DNA of 64,000 bases, from NCBI RefSeq assembly GCF_024171785.1, contig NZ_JAMTCK010000003.1, positions 310,001-374,000 on the forward strand, in the 5' to 3' direction. Shown here piece by piece: positions 50,949 through 61,097 of the stretch (its first letter is position 1; each line of letters opens with the position of its first letter). The position numbers and the translations under genes were made by a program. Source of the stretch: Goodfellowiella coeruleoviolacea (GTDB taxonomy: Bacteria > Actinomycetota > Actinomycetes > Mycobacteriales > Pseudonocardiaceae). A model generated the notes under the pieces. The model was not told the DNA's origin. It was given only the letters and a program-made list of their open reading frames with translations, and made no database searches.

Positions 50949-52457
50949 GTGACCGAACACCAGTCTCCCGCCGTGACCAGCGATGATGATCTGCCGGAAC
51001 AGATGCGAGTACGCCGGGAGAAGCGGGCGAGGCTACTGGAACGGGGTGTCGATCCTTATCCGGTCGAGTTGCCCAGAACACACACGCTGGCCGAGATTCG
51101 GCAGAAGTTTCCCGACCTCGCCCCCGATACCAGCACCGGCGAGATAGTGGGCGTCACCGGCCGGGTGATGTTCCTGCGGAACACGGGCAAGTTGTGCTTC
51201 GCCACGTTGCGTGAGGGCGACGGAACCGAACTGCAGGCGATGCTGAGCCTGAACCGCGTGGGCGAGGACGCGCTTTCCGACTGGAAGACGGACGTCGACC
51301 TGGGCGACCACGTATTCGTTCATGGTGAGGTGGTGACTTCCCGGCGCGGCGAACTGTCGGTGATGGCCGACTCCTGGCGCATGGCGGCCAAGACGCTTCG
51401 CCCGCTGCCGGTCCAGCACAAGGAACTGGCCGAGGAAACGCGTATTCGGCAGCGTTACGTTGATCTGATCCTCCGCCCGCAGGCCCGGCAGACCGTGCGA
51501 ACTCGGGCCGGGGTGGTGCGGTCGCTGCGCGAGTCGTTCCACCGCCGGGGTTTCATCGAGGTGGAGACCCCAATGTTGCAGACGCTGCACGGCGGGGCGG
51601 CGGCCCGTCCGTTCGTGACCCACTCGAACGCCTTTGACATCGACCTCTTCCTGCGCATCGCGCCCGAGCTGTACCTGAAGCGGTGCGTGGTCGGCGGCAT
51701 CGAGAAGGTGTTCGAGATCAACCGCAACTTCCGTAACGAGGGCAGTGACTCATCGCACTCGCCCGAGTTCTCGATGCTGGAGTTCTACCAGGCATATGGG
51801 ACCTATGACTCCATGGCGGTGCTTACCCGGGAACTGATCCAGGAGGCCGCGGAATGGGTGTCCGGTTCCCAGATCGTGACATTGGCCGACGGGAGCGAGT
51901 ACGACCTGTCCGGCGAGTGGACCGCGCTGACCATGTACGGGTCGCTGTCGGAGGCGCTCGGCGAGGAGGTCACCCCGGACACCTCGGTCAACCGGCTGCG
52001 CGGCCTGGCCGACCAGCACGAGCTGGTCGTCGACCCGAAGCTGGGCCACGGCAAGCTGGTCGAGGAACTGTGGGAGCACCTGGTCGGCCGGCACCTCACC
52101 GCGCCCACTTTCGTACGAGATTTTCCGGTCGAGACTTCTCCGCTGACTCGGCAACACCGCACCCAGCCCGGGGTGGCGGAAAAATGGGACTTGTACGTCC
52201 GCGGTTTCGAGCTGGCCACGGGTTACTCGGAGCTGGTCGATCCGGTGGTGGAGCGGGCCCGGCTGGAGGAACAGGCGCGGTTGGCCTCGCAGGGTGACGA
52301 AGAGGCTATGCGCCTCGACGAGGACTTTCTGCGTTCGTTGGAGTACGGAATGCCACCGGCTGGCGGCGTCGGAATGGGGATCGATCGGCTGCTCATGGCC
52401 ATCACTGGTCTCGGTATCCGGGAGACGATCCTCTTCCCCCTGGTGCGCCCGGAATGA
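50949..52457 (+). CDS. lysS: lysine--tRNA ligase (class II)
   Basis: A 502-residue aminoacyl-tRNA synthetase. N-terminal OB-fold anticodon domain (about 55-160, [20 protein letters not shown]). Class II motif 2 [20 protein letters not shown] and motif 3 [12 protein letters not shown]. Single-domain size, without the MprF-like fusion of mycobacterial LysX. Third-position A/T is clearly more frequent than in the neighbours (for example around 51,440-51,480 and 52,110-52,160), so local GC drops; this may reflect expression-related codon use or foreign origin. Confidence 0.96.
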   Translation: MTEHQSPAVTSDDDLPEQMRVRREKRARLLERGVDPYPVELPRTHTLAEIRQKFPDLAPDTSTGEIVGVTGRVMFLRNTGKLCFATLREGDGTELQAMLSLNRVGEDALSDWKTDVDLGDHVFVHGEVVTSRRGELSVMADSWRMAAKTLRPLPVQHKELAEETRIRQRYVDLILRPQARQTVRTRAGVVRSLRESFHRRGFIEVETPMLQTLHGGAAARPFVTHSNAFDIDLFLRIAPELYLKRCVVGGIEKVFEINRNFRNEGSDSSHSPEFSMLEFYQAYGTYDSMAVLTRELIQEAAEWVSGSQIVTLADGSEYDLSGEWTALTMYGSLSEALGEEVTPDTSVNRLRGLADQHELVVDPKLGHGKLVEELWEHLVGRHLTAPTFVRDFPVETSPLTRQHRTQPGVAEKWDLYVRGFELATGYSELVDPVVERARLEEQARLASQGDEEAMRLDEDFLRSLEYGMPPAGGVGMGIDRLLMAITGLGIRETILFPLVRPE

Positions 52458-52482
52458 GCTAACGTGTAGGCAAGCTCGTCGT

Positions 52483-52500
52483 GCATATCGTGAGATATGC
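52483..52500. promoter_or_regulatory. AT-rich palindrome upstream of lsr2
   Basis: Perfect dyad GCATATC-GTGA-GATATGC, 90 bp before the lsr2 start and 26 bp after lysS. It could be an operator or a small hairpin in the leader. Confidence 0.5.
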
Positions 52501-52589
52501 GCTAACCTACTGCCGACAAGACTTTTGGATGGTTTCGGTGTCGCGGTCGAGACTTGTACGCCGCGCATTCGAGTCCAGGGAGGATACGC

Positions 52590-52937
52590 ATGGCGCAGAA
52601 GGTCACCGTGACCTTGGTCGATGACCTCGACGGTTCCCAGGCTGAGGAGACTGTTGAGTTCGGTCTGGACGGCATCTCCTACCAGATTGACCTTTCTTCC
52701 AAGAACGCGGGTAAGTTGCGGGACGCCCTCGCTGACTTTGTTAGCAGCGCGCGGCGCGCCGGTGGGCGTAAGCGTGCCGCCGGCCGGCCCCCGGCCGGGG
52801 CCAAGGCTCGCCCGGCTTCTGCCGACCGTGAGCAGAACCAGGCCATTCGGGAGTGGGCCCGGAAGCAGGGCATGAAGGTGTCCGATCGGGGCCGCATCCC
52901 CGCGGATGTCCTCGAGGCGTACCACCGCCAGGGCTGA
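52590..52937 (+). CDS. lsr2: Lsr2 nucleoid-associated protein / xenogeneic silencer
   Basis: A 115-residue protein. N-terminal oligomerisation domain [21 protein letters not shown]-terminal AT-hook-like DNA-binding domain with a [15 protein letters not shown] end (RGR-type minor-groove motif in DRGRIP). The linker is Lys/Arg/Ala-rich. Lsr2 binds AT-rich DNA and silences horizontally acquired genes. GGGAGGA lies 6 bases before the ATG. Conserved place between lysS and clpC. Confidence 0.97.
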   Translation: MAQKVTVTLVDDLDGSQAEETVEFGLDGISYQIDLSSKNAGKLRDALADFVSSARRAGGRKRAAGRPPAGAKARPASADREQNQAIREWARKQGMKVSDRGRIPADVLEAYHRQG

Positions 52938-53010
52938 GGGTCGAGGCGGTAGCGACGTTCCCAGCGGACGGAAGGGCTATTGCAACAGACTCTCAATTTC
53001 ATCGATACCT

Positions 53011-53046
53011 GAGGGCCGTCGGACCGTTGCGTTCGGCGGCCCTCAA
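53011..53046 (+). terminator. lsr2 terminator hairpin
   Basis: 15-nt arms (TGAGGGCCGTCGGAC at 53011-53025, GTTCGGCGGCCCTCA at 53032-53046) with two mismatched/wobble positions, 73 bp after the stop. The remaining interval to 53440 holds only the iron box and no gene. Confidence 0.65.
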
Positions 53047-53345
53047 ATGCATATTCGTGGTTTAGCTCTCGGTGTCCGCGCGTTGCCGAGTTGTGACGGT
53101 CAGCAGGGGGGCCCGGTTTGTGGCGCGGCCGTCCGGCCTGTCGGGCCTGCCTCGTTCCGCCTGACGGTCGACCGCTCCTGGTGGGGTGGTCGTCCTGGTT
53201 GGACAGGCCCGCTGTTTGTCCGCATTGTTCGTTCTCCGGCGCGCCGCCCGGCCTGGCGCTGTCGTGCTCGCGCGCGCTGGCCAGTTCCGGCCAGCGCCGG
53301 TCGTGGTCAACTCCGTCATGCCCGGCCGGGGGAAACCCGGCTTAA

Positions 53346-53364
53346 TTCGGCTAGGCTTGCCTAA
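53346..53364. promoter_or_regulatory. IdeR/DtxR iron box upstream of FecCD operon
   Basis: TTCGGCTAGGCTTGCCTAA matches the 19-bp DtxR/IdeR consensus (TTAGGTTAGSCTAACCTAA) at about 15 of 19 positions. It lies 78 bp before the first permease gene. Fe(II)-IdeR would repress uptake when iron is plentiful. Confidence 0.75.
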
Positions 53365-53441
53365 CATGGGTGCGGGTCGGTCCAGCTCGTTCCCTGTGCC
53401 CCGGCCCGGACGAGCACAGCCACGCCAGCGAGGAGCCCGAC

Positions 53442-54578
53442 GTGACCCCCGGTACCCCCGCGACCACACGGTCGACTCAGGCTGGTACCGGACACCCCGC
53501 ACAGCCCACCGGCCCGACCGACCCCGGTGGCGTCGGCACCGGGGGGCGGGACAACCGGAGTGCCATTGCCGCCCGGCGCCGCCGCCGGCTGATCGGGCTG
53601 GCCGCACTGCTGTTGGCGCTGGTCGCCGCCGCGGTGGCGAGCATCGCCGTGGGCGCCAAACCCATTCCGCTCGGCGCGGTGTGGCACGCGCTCGCCACCC
53701 CCACCGGCACCGCGGACGACATCGTGGTGCGCTCGCTGCGCATCCCGCGCACGCTGCTGGGCGTGGTCGCGGGCATCGCCCTGGGCGTGGCCGGCTCGCT
53801 GATGCAGGGCCACACCCGCAATCCGCTGGCCGATCCCGGACTGCTCGGCGTCACCCAGGGCGCCTCGTTCGCCGCGGTGCTCTCCATCTTCGCCCTCGGG
53901 CTCACCGGGGTGTACTCGTTCGTGTGGTTCGCCTTCCTCGGCGCCATGATCGCCGCGGTGCTGGTGTTCCTGCTCGGCTCGGCCGGCAGCGGGGGCGGTG
54001 GCGGGCCGACCCCGGTGACCCTGGCGCTGGCCGGTGCCGCCATGAGCGCGCTGCTCTACGCGTTGACCTCGGTGGTGGTGCTGCTGGACCAGCAGAGCCT
54101 GGAGACCTACCGGTTCTGGCAGGTCGGCTCGATCGCCGGACGGGACCAGGGCGTGCTCGGTCAGGTGCTGCCGTTCCTGGTGGTGGGGCTGGTGCTCGCG
54201 CTGGTCAACGCGCCCGGGCTGAACGCGCTCTCGCTGGGTGAGGACGTGGCCCGCTCGCTGGGCCAGCCCGTGCTGCGCACCCGGGTGATCGGGCTGGCTG
54301 CGGTGACCCTGCTCACCGGTGCGTCCGTGGCCGCGTGCGGGCCGCTGGCCTTTGTCGGCCTGGTCGTGCCGCACGTGGCCAGGGCGATCACCGGACCCGA
54401 CTACCGCTGGCTGCTGCCCTACGCCGGGCTCATCGGCGCGGTGCTGCTGCTGCTCGCGGACGTGCTGGGCCGGGTCGTCGCCCGCCCGGGGGAACTCCAG
54501 GTGGGCATCATGCTGGCCGCGATCGGTGCCCCCTTCTTCATCGTGCTGATCCGTCGCAAGAGGCTGGTGCGGCTGTGA
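53442..54578 (+). CDS. FecCD-family iron-siderophore ABC permease 1
   Basis: A 378-residue polytopic permease. RIPRTLLGVVAGIALGVAGS, HTRNPLADPGLLGVTQGASF (FecCD signature), GASVAACGPLAFVGLVVPHV, ARAITGPDYRWLLPYAGLIG. About 10 TM helices, with a Thr/Pro-rich cytoplasmic N-terminus. GTG start with GAGGAG 6 bases before. It overlaps the next permease by 4 bases. It works as a heterodimer with it and the ATPase; no substrate-binding protein gene is in this operon. Confidence 0.94.
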   Translation: MTPGTPATTRSTQAGTGHPAQPTGPTDPGGVGTGGRDNRSAIAARRRRRLIGLAALLLALVAAAVASIAVGAKPIPLGAVWHALATPTGTADDIVVRSLRIPRTLLGVVAGIALGVAGSLMQGHTRNPLADPGLLGVTQGASFAAVLSIFALGLTGVYSFVWFAFLGAMIAAVLVFLLGSAGSGGGGGPTPVTLALAGAAMSALLYALTSVVVLLDQQSLETYRFWQVGSIAGRDQGVLGQVLPFLVVGLVLALVNAPGLNALSLGEDVARSLGQPVLRTRVIGLAAVTLLTGASVAACGPLAFVGLVVPHVARAITGPDYRWLLPYAGLIGAVLLLLADVLGRVVARPGELQVGIMLAAIGAPFFIVLIRRKRLVRL

Positions 54579-55693
54579 CTCCGAGCAAGAGCCCCACCGC
54601 GCCGCCGGGCGCGCCGCCCGCCCGCACCACCCGGGTGGCCGGCCGGCCGGCGCTGCGGCTCGGACCGGCGTCCTGGGTGCTGCGGGTGCGCGCCCTGCTG
54701 GTGCCGGTGCTCGGCCTGGCCCTGCTGGTGCTGCTGATGGCGGTCAACATCGGCCGGGGCGACTTCCCGATCAGCGTCGGTTCGGTGCTCGACGTGCTGC
54801 TGGGCGGCGGCTCCCGCCGGGACCAGTTCATCGTGCTCGACCTGCGGCTGCCCCGGTCCCTGACCGGCGCGCTGGTCGGTGCCGCCCTCGGCCTGTCCGG
54901 CGCGATCGTCCAGTCGATCGCCCGCAACCCGCTGGCCAGCCCCGACGTGCTCGGCATCACCTGGGGTGCCAGCGCGGGCGCGGTCACCGTGGTGGTGCTC
55001 GGCGGCAGCGCCGGCGGGATCAGTGGCCTGGCCAGCAGCCTGGGCGTGCCACTGGCCGCGCTGGCCGGCGGGCTGATCGCCGGGCTGGCGGTCTACCTGC
55101 TGTCCTGGCGACGCGGCATCGAGGGACACCGCATGGTGCTGGTCGGCATCGCGATCAGCACCCTGGCCGTCAACCTGACCAACTGGCTGCTCACCCTGGG
55201 GGACGTCAACGACGCGGCCAGGGCCATGGTCTGGCTCACCGGAAGCCTCAACGGCCGCGGCTGGGAACACGTCCAGCCCGTGGCCATCGCCTTGGCGCTG
55301 CTGGTGCCCGCCACCCTGTTCGGCGCGCACGCGCTGGGCGCGCTGCGCTTCGGCGAGGACACCGCGCGTGGGCTGGGCGTGCGGGTGAACACCGCGCGGG
55401 CCCTGCTGGTGCTGTTCGCCGTGCTGCTCGCGGCCGTGGCCACGGCGGGTGCCGGGCCGATCGGGTTCGTGGCACTGGCCACCCCGCAGATCGCGCTGCG
55501 CCTGTCCGGCGTCGGCCAGCCCCCGTTGATCGCGTCCGCGGTGCTCGGGGCGGCGCTCACAGTGGGTGCGGACCTGGTCGCCCGCACGGCGTTCGGCGCG
55601 GTCGAGCTGCCGGTGGGCGTGCTGACCGCGTCGCTGGGCGCTCCCTACCTCATGTTCCTGCTTGTTCGCGGTCGCCGGAAGGTGCGTGCATGA
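54575..55693 (+). CDS. FecCD-family iron-siderophore ABC permease 2
   Basis: A 372-residue permease. LRLPRSLTGALVGAALGLSG, ARNPLASPDVLGITWGASAG, GAGPIGFVALATPQIALRLS, and the same 10-helix plan as its partner. GTG overlaps the previous stop (GTGA), and the end overlaps the ATPase start by 4 bases (ATGA), so three proteins are made in step, with stoichiometry suited to an ABC importer. Confidence 0.94.
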   Translation: MTPSKSPTAPPGAPPARTTRVAGRPALRLGPASWVLRVRALLVPVLGLALLVLLMAVNIGRGDFPISVGSVLDVLLGGGSRRDQFIVLDLRLPRSLTGALVGAALGLSGAIVQSIARNPLASPDVLGITWGASAGAVTVVVLGGSAGGISGLASSLGVPLAALAGGLIAGLAVYLLSWRRGIEGHRMVLVGIAISTLAVNLTNWLLTLGDVNDAARAMVWLTGSLNGRGWEHVQPVAIALALLVPATLFGAHALGALRFGEDTARGLGVRVNTARALLVLFAVLLAAVATAGAGPIGFVALATPQIALRLSGVGQPPLIASAVLGAALTVGADLVARTAFGAVELPVGVLTASLGAPYLMFLLVRGRRKVRA

Positions 55694-56589
55694 CTACCAC
55701 TGACACCGACGTGCAGTCGTCGTCGAACGGGCCAGCCAGCACCGGGCCCGCCAACACCGGGTCCGCGTCCACCGGGTCCGCGTCCACCGGGCAGCGGAGC
55801 GAGGTCCGGTTACGGGCCAGCCAGCTGCGGCTCGGCTACGGCGACCGGCTGATCGTCGACGGCCTGGACCTGGACGTGGTCAGCGGCACGGTGACCGCGG
55901 TGATCGGGCCGAACGGCTGTGGCAAGTCCACACTGCTGCGGGCGCTGGGCCGGCTGCTGGCCCCCAGGGGCGGCAGCGTGCTGCTGGACGGTGAGCGCAT
56001 CGACAAGATGTCCACCCGTCAGGTGGCCCGGATCCTCGGGGTGCTGCCGCAGACCCCGCAGGCGCCCGAGGGGCTGACCGTGGCCGACCTGGTCGCCCGG
56101 GGCCGACACCCGCACCAGACGTGGTACCGGCAGTGGTCCTCGGCCGACGAGACGATCGTGGCTGACGCGCTGCGCATGACCGGCATGCTCGAACTGGCTG
56201 ACCGCCCGGTGGACGAGTTGTCCGGTGGCCAGCGGCAGCGGGCGTGGCTGTCCATGGCCCTGGCGCAGGGCACCGACCTGCTGCTGCTCGACGAGCCCAC
56301 CACCTACCTGGACCTGGCGCACCAGGTCGACGTGCTGGACCTGGTGCGCCAGTTGCACGCCGAGGCCGGTCGGACCGTGGTGATGGTGCTGCACGACCTG
56401 AACCTGGCGGCGCGGTACGCCGAACAGTTGGTGGCCATGCGGGACGGGCACATCGTGACGCAGGGCCCGCCCGACGAGGTGTTGACCGAGGACATGCTGC
56501 GCGAGGTGTTCGGCCTGGAGGCCCGGATCGTGCCCGACCCGGTGTCCGGAGGCCCGCTGGTGGTGCCGATCGGCGCCCACTTCCGCTGA
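55690..56589 (+). CDS. iron-siderophore ABC transporter ATP-binding protein
   Basis: A 299-residue FepC/FecE-like ATPase. Walker A GPNGCGKSTL (about 76-83), Q-loop GVLPQTPQAPEG, signature LSGGQRQRAW, Walker B DLLLLDEPTTYLD, H-loop VLHDLN. The first 40 residues are a Ser/Thr/Gly repeat (STGPANTGSASTGSASTG). It energises the two permeases. The gene closes the IdeR-boxed operon. Confidence 0.95.
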   Translation: MTTTDTDVQSSSNGPASTGPANTGSASTGSASTGQRSEVRLRASQLRLGYGDRLIVDGLDLDVVSGTVTAVIGPNGCGKSTLLRALGRLLAPRGGSVLLDGERIDKMSTRQVARILGVLPQTPQAPEGLTVADLVARGRHPHQTWYRQWSSADETIVADALRMTGMLELADRPVDELSGGQRQRAWLSMALAQGTDLLLLDEPTTYLDLAHQVDVLDLVRQLHAEAGRTVVMVLHDLNLAARYAEQLVAMRDGHIVTQGPPDEVLTEDMLREVFGLEARIVPDPVSGGPLVVPIGAHFR

Positions 56590-56600
56590 CGGTTCGCGTT

Positions 56601-56680
56601 TTTCCCGAGGCTTCCCGCAGCTTCTCGCTGCTTCTCGTGGCTTCTCGTGGCTTCTCGTGGCTTCCCGCTGCTTCTCGTGG
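56601..56680 (+). repeat. 10-bp tandem repeat downstream of the iron ABC operon
   Basis: Eight units of about CTTCTCGTGG (variants CTTCCCGCAG, CTTCTCGCTG, CTTCCCGCTG, TTTCCCGAGG), starting 12 bp after the ATPase stop. The period is close to one helical turn. No gene lies in the 528-bp interval, which also carries element copy C. Confidence 0.75.
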
Positions 56681-56873
56681 CGCGTGTGGCGCTGCGCTGG
56701 TGGTGCTGTGGTGCTGGTGGGGTCCGCGGGGGCGGTGGGCCGGTGAGCTTGTGGGCTTGTGGGATACCGCCTGCGGGTGGCGCGACTGCGGGTGGTGCCG
56801 TGGACTCCGTACTGGGGGCGCCTTTACCACGTTGTGGCTGGTTAGTGCGCCGATTCACCCGATCGTGGGGACG

Positions 56874-56980
56874 GTTGTACACAGGCTGACGAGTTGTCCA
56901 CAGGCCCGCGCGACGACAGCCCCGGTGGGGGTGGGGCGACTAGGCTGGACCCGGGGTCGCCCCCCTGGGATGGGCGGGGG
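56874..56980 (+). repeat. dispersed DnaA-box-pair element, copy C
   Basis: TTGTACACA (56875-56883) and TTGTCCACA (56894-56902), 19 bp apart; TAGGCTG at 56941-56947; then GTCGCCCCCC and GGGCGGGGG to 56980. It points toward the 3' end of the convergent FhuF-like gene, 138 bp away. Confidence 0.75.
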
Positions 56981-57117
56981 CTGCGTGTGGGGCGAGTCGT
57001 GGCAACCCAGCAGGCGGGGACGCAGTGCGTGCGCAGGGCCGGGCCGGCAGCGGCGGACCAGGCGCGGAACCAGTAGTGCGACCCAGTAGTGCCACCGAGT
57101 GGTGCCACCCGGTGGTG

Positions 57118-57960
57118 CTAGCGGTCAGCTGGCATGACGCGGGGGCAGGTGTCGCAGGCGGTGGCGCCGGGCAGGGCGAAGTGGAAGCAGCAGCTCTCCC
57201 GCCGCCGGGTCCACTGCGGGAGGTCACCCGCGCTCGGGTCGTCGCAGCCGAACCGCAGGGTGGACCCGGACGTGAACGGTGCGATCCGGGCGGGCAGCAG
57301 CAGCGCCGCGTCGGCCACGCCGGACACCTCGTCACCGCACAGCCGGCCGGCCAACCAGGCGCCGCTGTCCAGCGCGTCGGTGGCCGCGGCCCACAGGGTG
57401 CGCCGGCCGAACCGGGAGGTGGGGCCGAAGGCGGCCACGAACCGGGCGGCGTGCTCGGCGAACCGGGCTCGCAGCAGGCTGGCCAGTGCCGCCTCGTCGG
57501 CCACCACGGTGGCCTCGGGCAGGTCCCGGCCCGGGTCGTCGGGCAGGCAGGCGAAGGAGTCACTGAGCAGGGCGAGGCCGTCCGGGTGGGGGCGTCCCTC
57601 GGCGGCGATGCGCAGGGCCAGGTCGCGCGGGCGCAGCATGGGCACCCGGCGCAGCCGGTGGAACAGCAGGCCGGCGAGCAGACCGGGCCCGTTGAGGTAC
57701 CAGCCCATCAGGTAGCCGGCCGTGGCCCGCTCCGGGGCCTCGCCGTACTCCTGGCACATCCACTCGGCCAGGGTGGCCCGCCACGCGTCGAGGCGTTCGG
57801 GCTGGTCGAGCAGGTCGGCGCAGGACACCCACGCCTCGGCGGTCTCGGTCGGCACGCCGCGGCGCAGTTCGAGCCAGCTCTCGGTCGCGCCGGCGACCGC
57901 GGCCAGTGAGTCGGCCAGCGATCCCTTGGTCCTGTCCGGGCGGATGGCGGGAGCGGACAT
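57118..57960 (-). CDS. FhuF-like (2Fe-2S) ferric-siderophore reductase
   Basis: A 280-residue protein ending in ESCCFHFALPGATACDTCPR, i.e. the C-C-x(10)-C-x2-C ligand set of FhuF-type [2Fe-2S] ferric reductases, preceded by a helical siderophore-binding region (YLMGWYLNGPGLLAGLLFHR). It releases iron from imported ferric-siderophores in the cytosol. An IdeR box lies 74-92 bp upstream of the start, pairing it with the adjacent FecCD operon. ATG at 57960 has AGGAAGG upstream; GTG at 57984 is an alternative start. Confidence 0.85.
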   Translation of the reverse strand: MSAPAIRPDRTKGSLADSLAAVAGATESWLELRRGVPTETAEAWVSCADLLDQPERLDAWRATLAEWMCQEYGEAPERATAGYLMGWYLNGPGLLAGLLFHRLRRVPMLRPRDLALRIAAEGRPHPDGLALLSDSFACLPDDPGRDLPEATVVADEAALASLLRARFAEHAARFVAAFGPTSRFGRRTLWAAATDALDSGAWLAGRLCGDEVSGVADAALLLPARIAPFTSGSTLRFGCDDPSAGDLPQWTRRRESCCFHFALPGATACDTCPRVMPADR

Positions 57961-58033
57961 CCTGGTGCCGACCTTCCTGCTCACCTAAACTTCGAGCTGT
58001 GGGCCCCCGAACAGCGGGGCAACACCCCGTTGG

Positions 58034-58052
58034 TCAGGTTTGCCTTACCTTA
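58034..58052. promoter_or_regulatory. IdeR/DtxR iron box upstream of FhuF-like gene
   Basis: TCAGGTTTGCCTTACCTTA fits the TWAGGTWAGSCTWACCTWA form at about 17 of 19 positions. It is placed in the divergent region between fhuF-like (minus) and clpC (plus), close to the former. Confidence 0.78.
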
Positions 58053-58143
58053 CCTGGAATCCAGCTCAGTGCGCGCCGGAGTCAGTGGCGTGCGCCACTT
58101 TTCCCCTGCTCCATGTGACGCAGTGTCATGGCCGAAGTGCCGT

Positions 58144-58157
58144 GTTCGCGCTCAGCG
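58144..58157. promoter_or_regulatory. ClgR-type box upstream of clpC
   Basis: GTTCGC-N5-GCG, the core recognised by the actinobacterial Clp regulator ClgR, 237 bp before the clpC start. Single match, so moderate confidence. Confidence 0.5.
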
Positions 58158-58279
58158 GACAATGTCCGGTTCCTGGAATCTCGCAGGCAGGTGGCGCGTT
58201 ATGCCTGGTGTCAGACATCCCCGACGGTGATCGGCTGCGTAGGGGACTGAGAGCGACGGCCTCGGCGACTACAGTGTTC

Positions 58280-58293
58280 GTACGGTGCCGTAC
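58280..58293. promoter_or_regulatory. 14-bp palindrome in clpC leader region
   Basis: Perfect dyad GTACGG-TG-CCGTAC, 100 bp before the clpC start. It could be an operator near the promoter. Confidence 0.4.
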
Positions 58294-58393
58294 TCGTTAT
58301 GGGTACCCGGAAGAAGACTCAACGGACGACTCAGCGGGTAACCCGACTGGCGACGAGTTCGAGGACCGCCAGCGCAGCTGTCAGGGAGTGCGA

Positions 58394-60943
<2,550 letters not shown>

Positions 60944-61004
60944 GCCGAGGCCGTCGGTGAGCTGACGCCAGCCGCGAGCTGGAGTCCAGCAGGTGGACGA
61001 CGTG

Positions 61005-61037
61005 ACGGGCGGTCCCGCGATGAGCGGGGCCGCCCGT
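61005..61037. terminator. bidirectional terminator between clpC and DUF979
   Basis: 14-bp arms ACGGGCGGTCCCGC (61005-61018) and GCGGGGCCGCCCGT (61024-61037), one wobble, GATGA loop, between convergent genes. Confidence 0.8.
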
Positions 61038-61097
61038 TCCGCTTCTCCGCCTGGTCCCCGCCGGTGGGCAAGCGCTGGGTGGGGCTGACCAGCCCGG

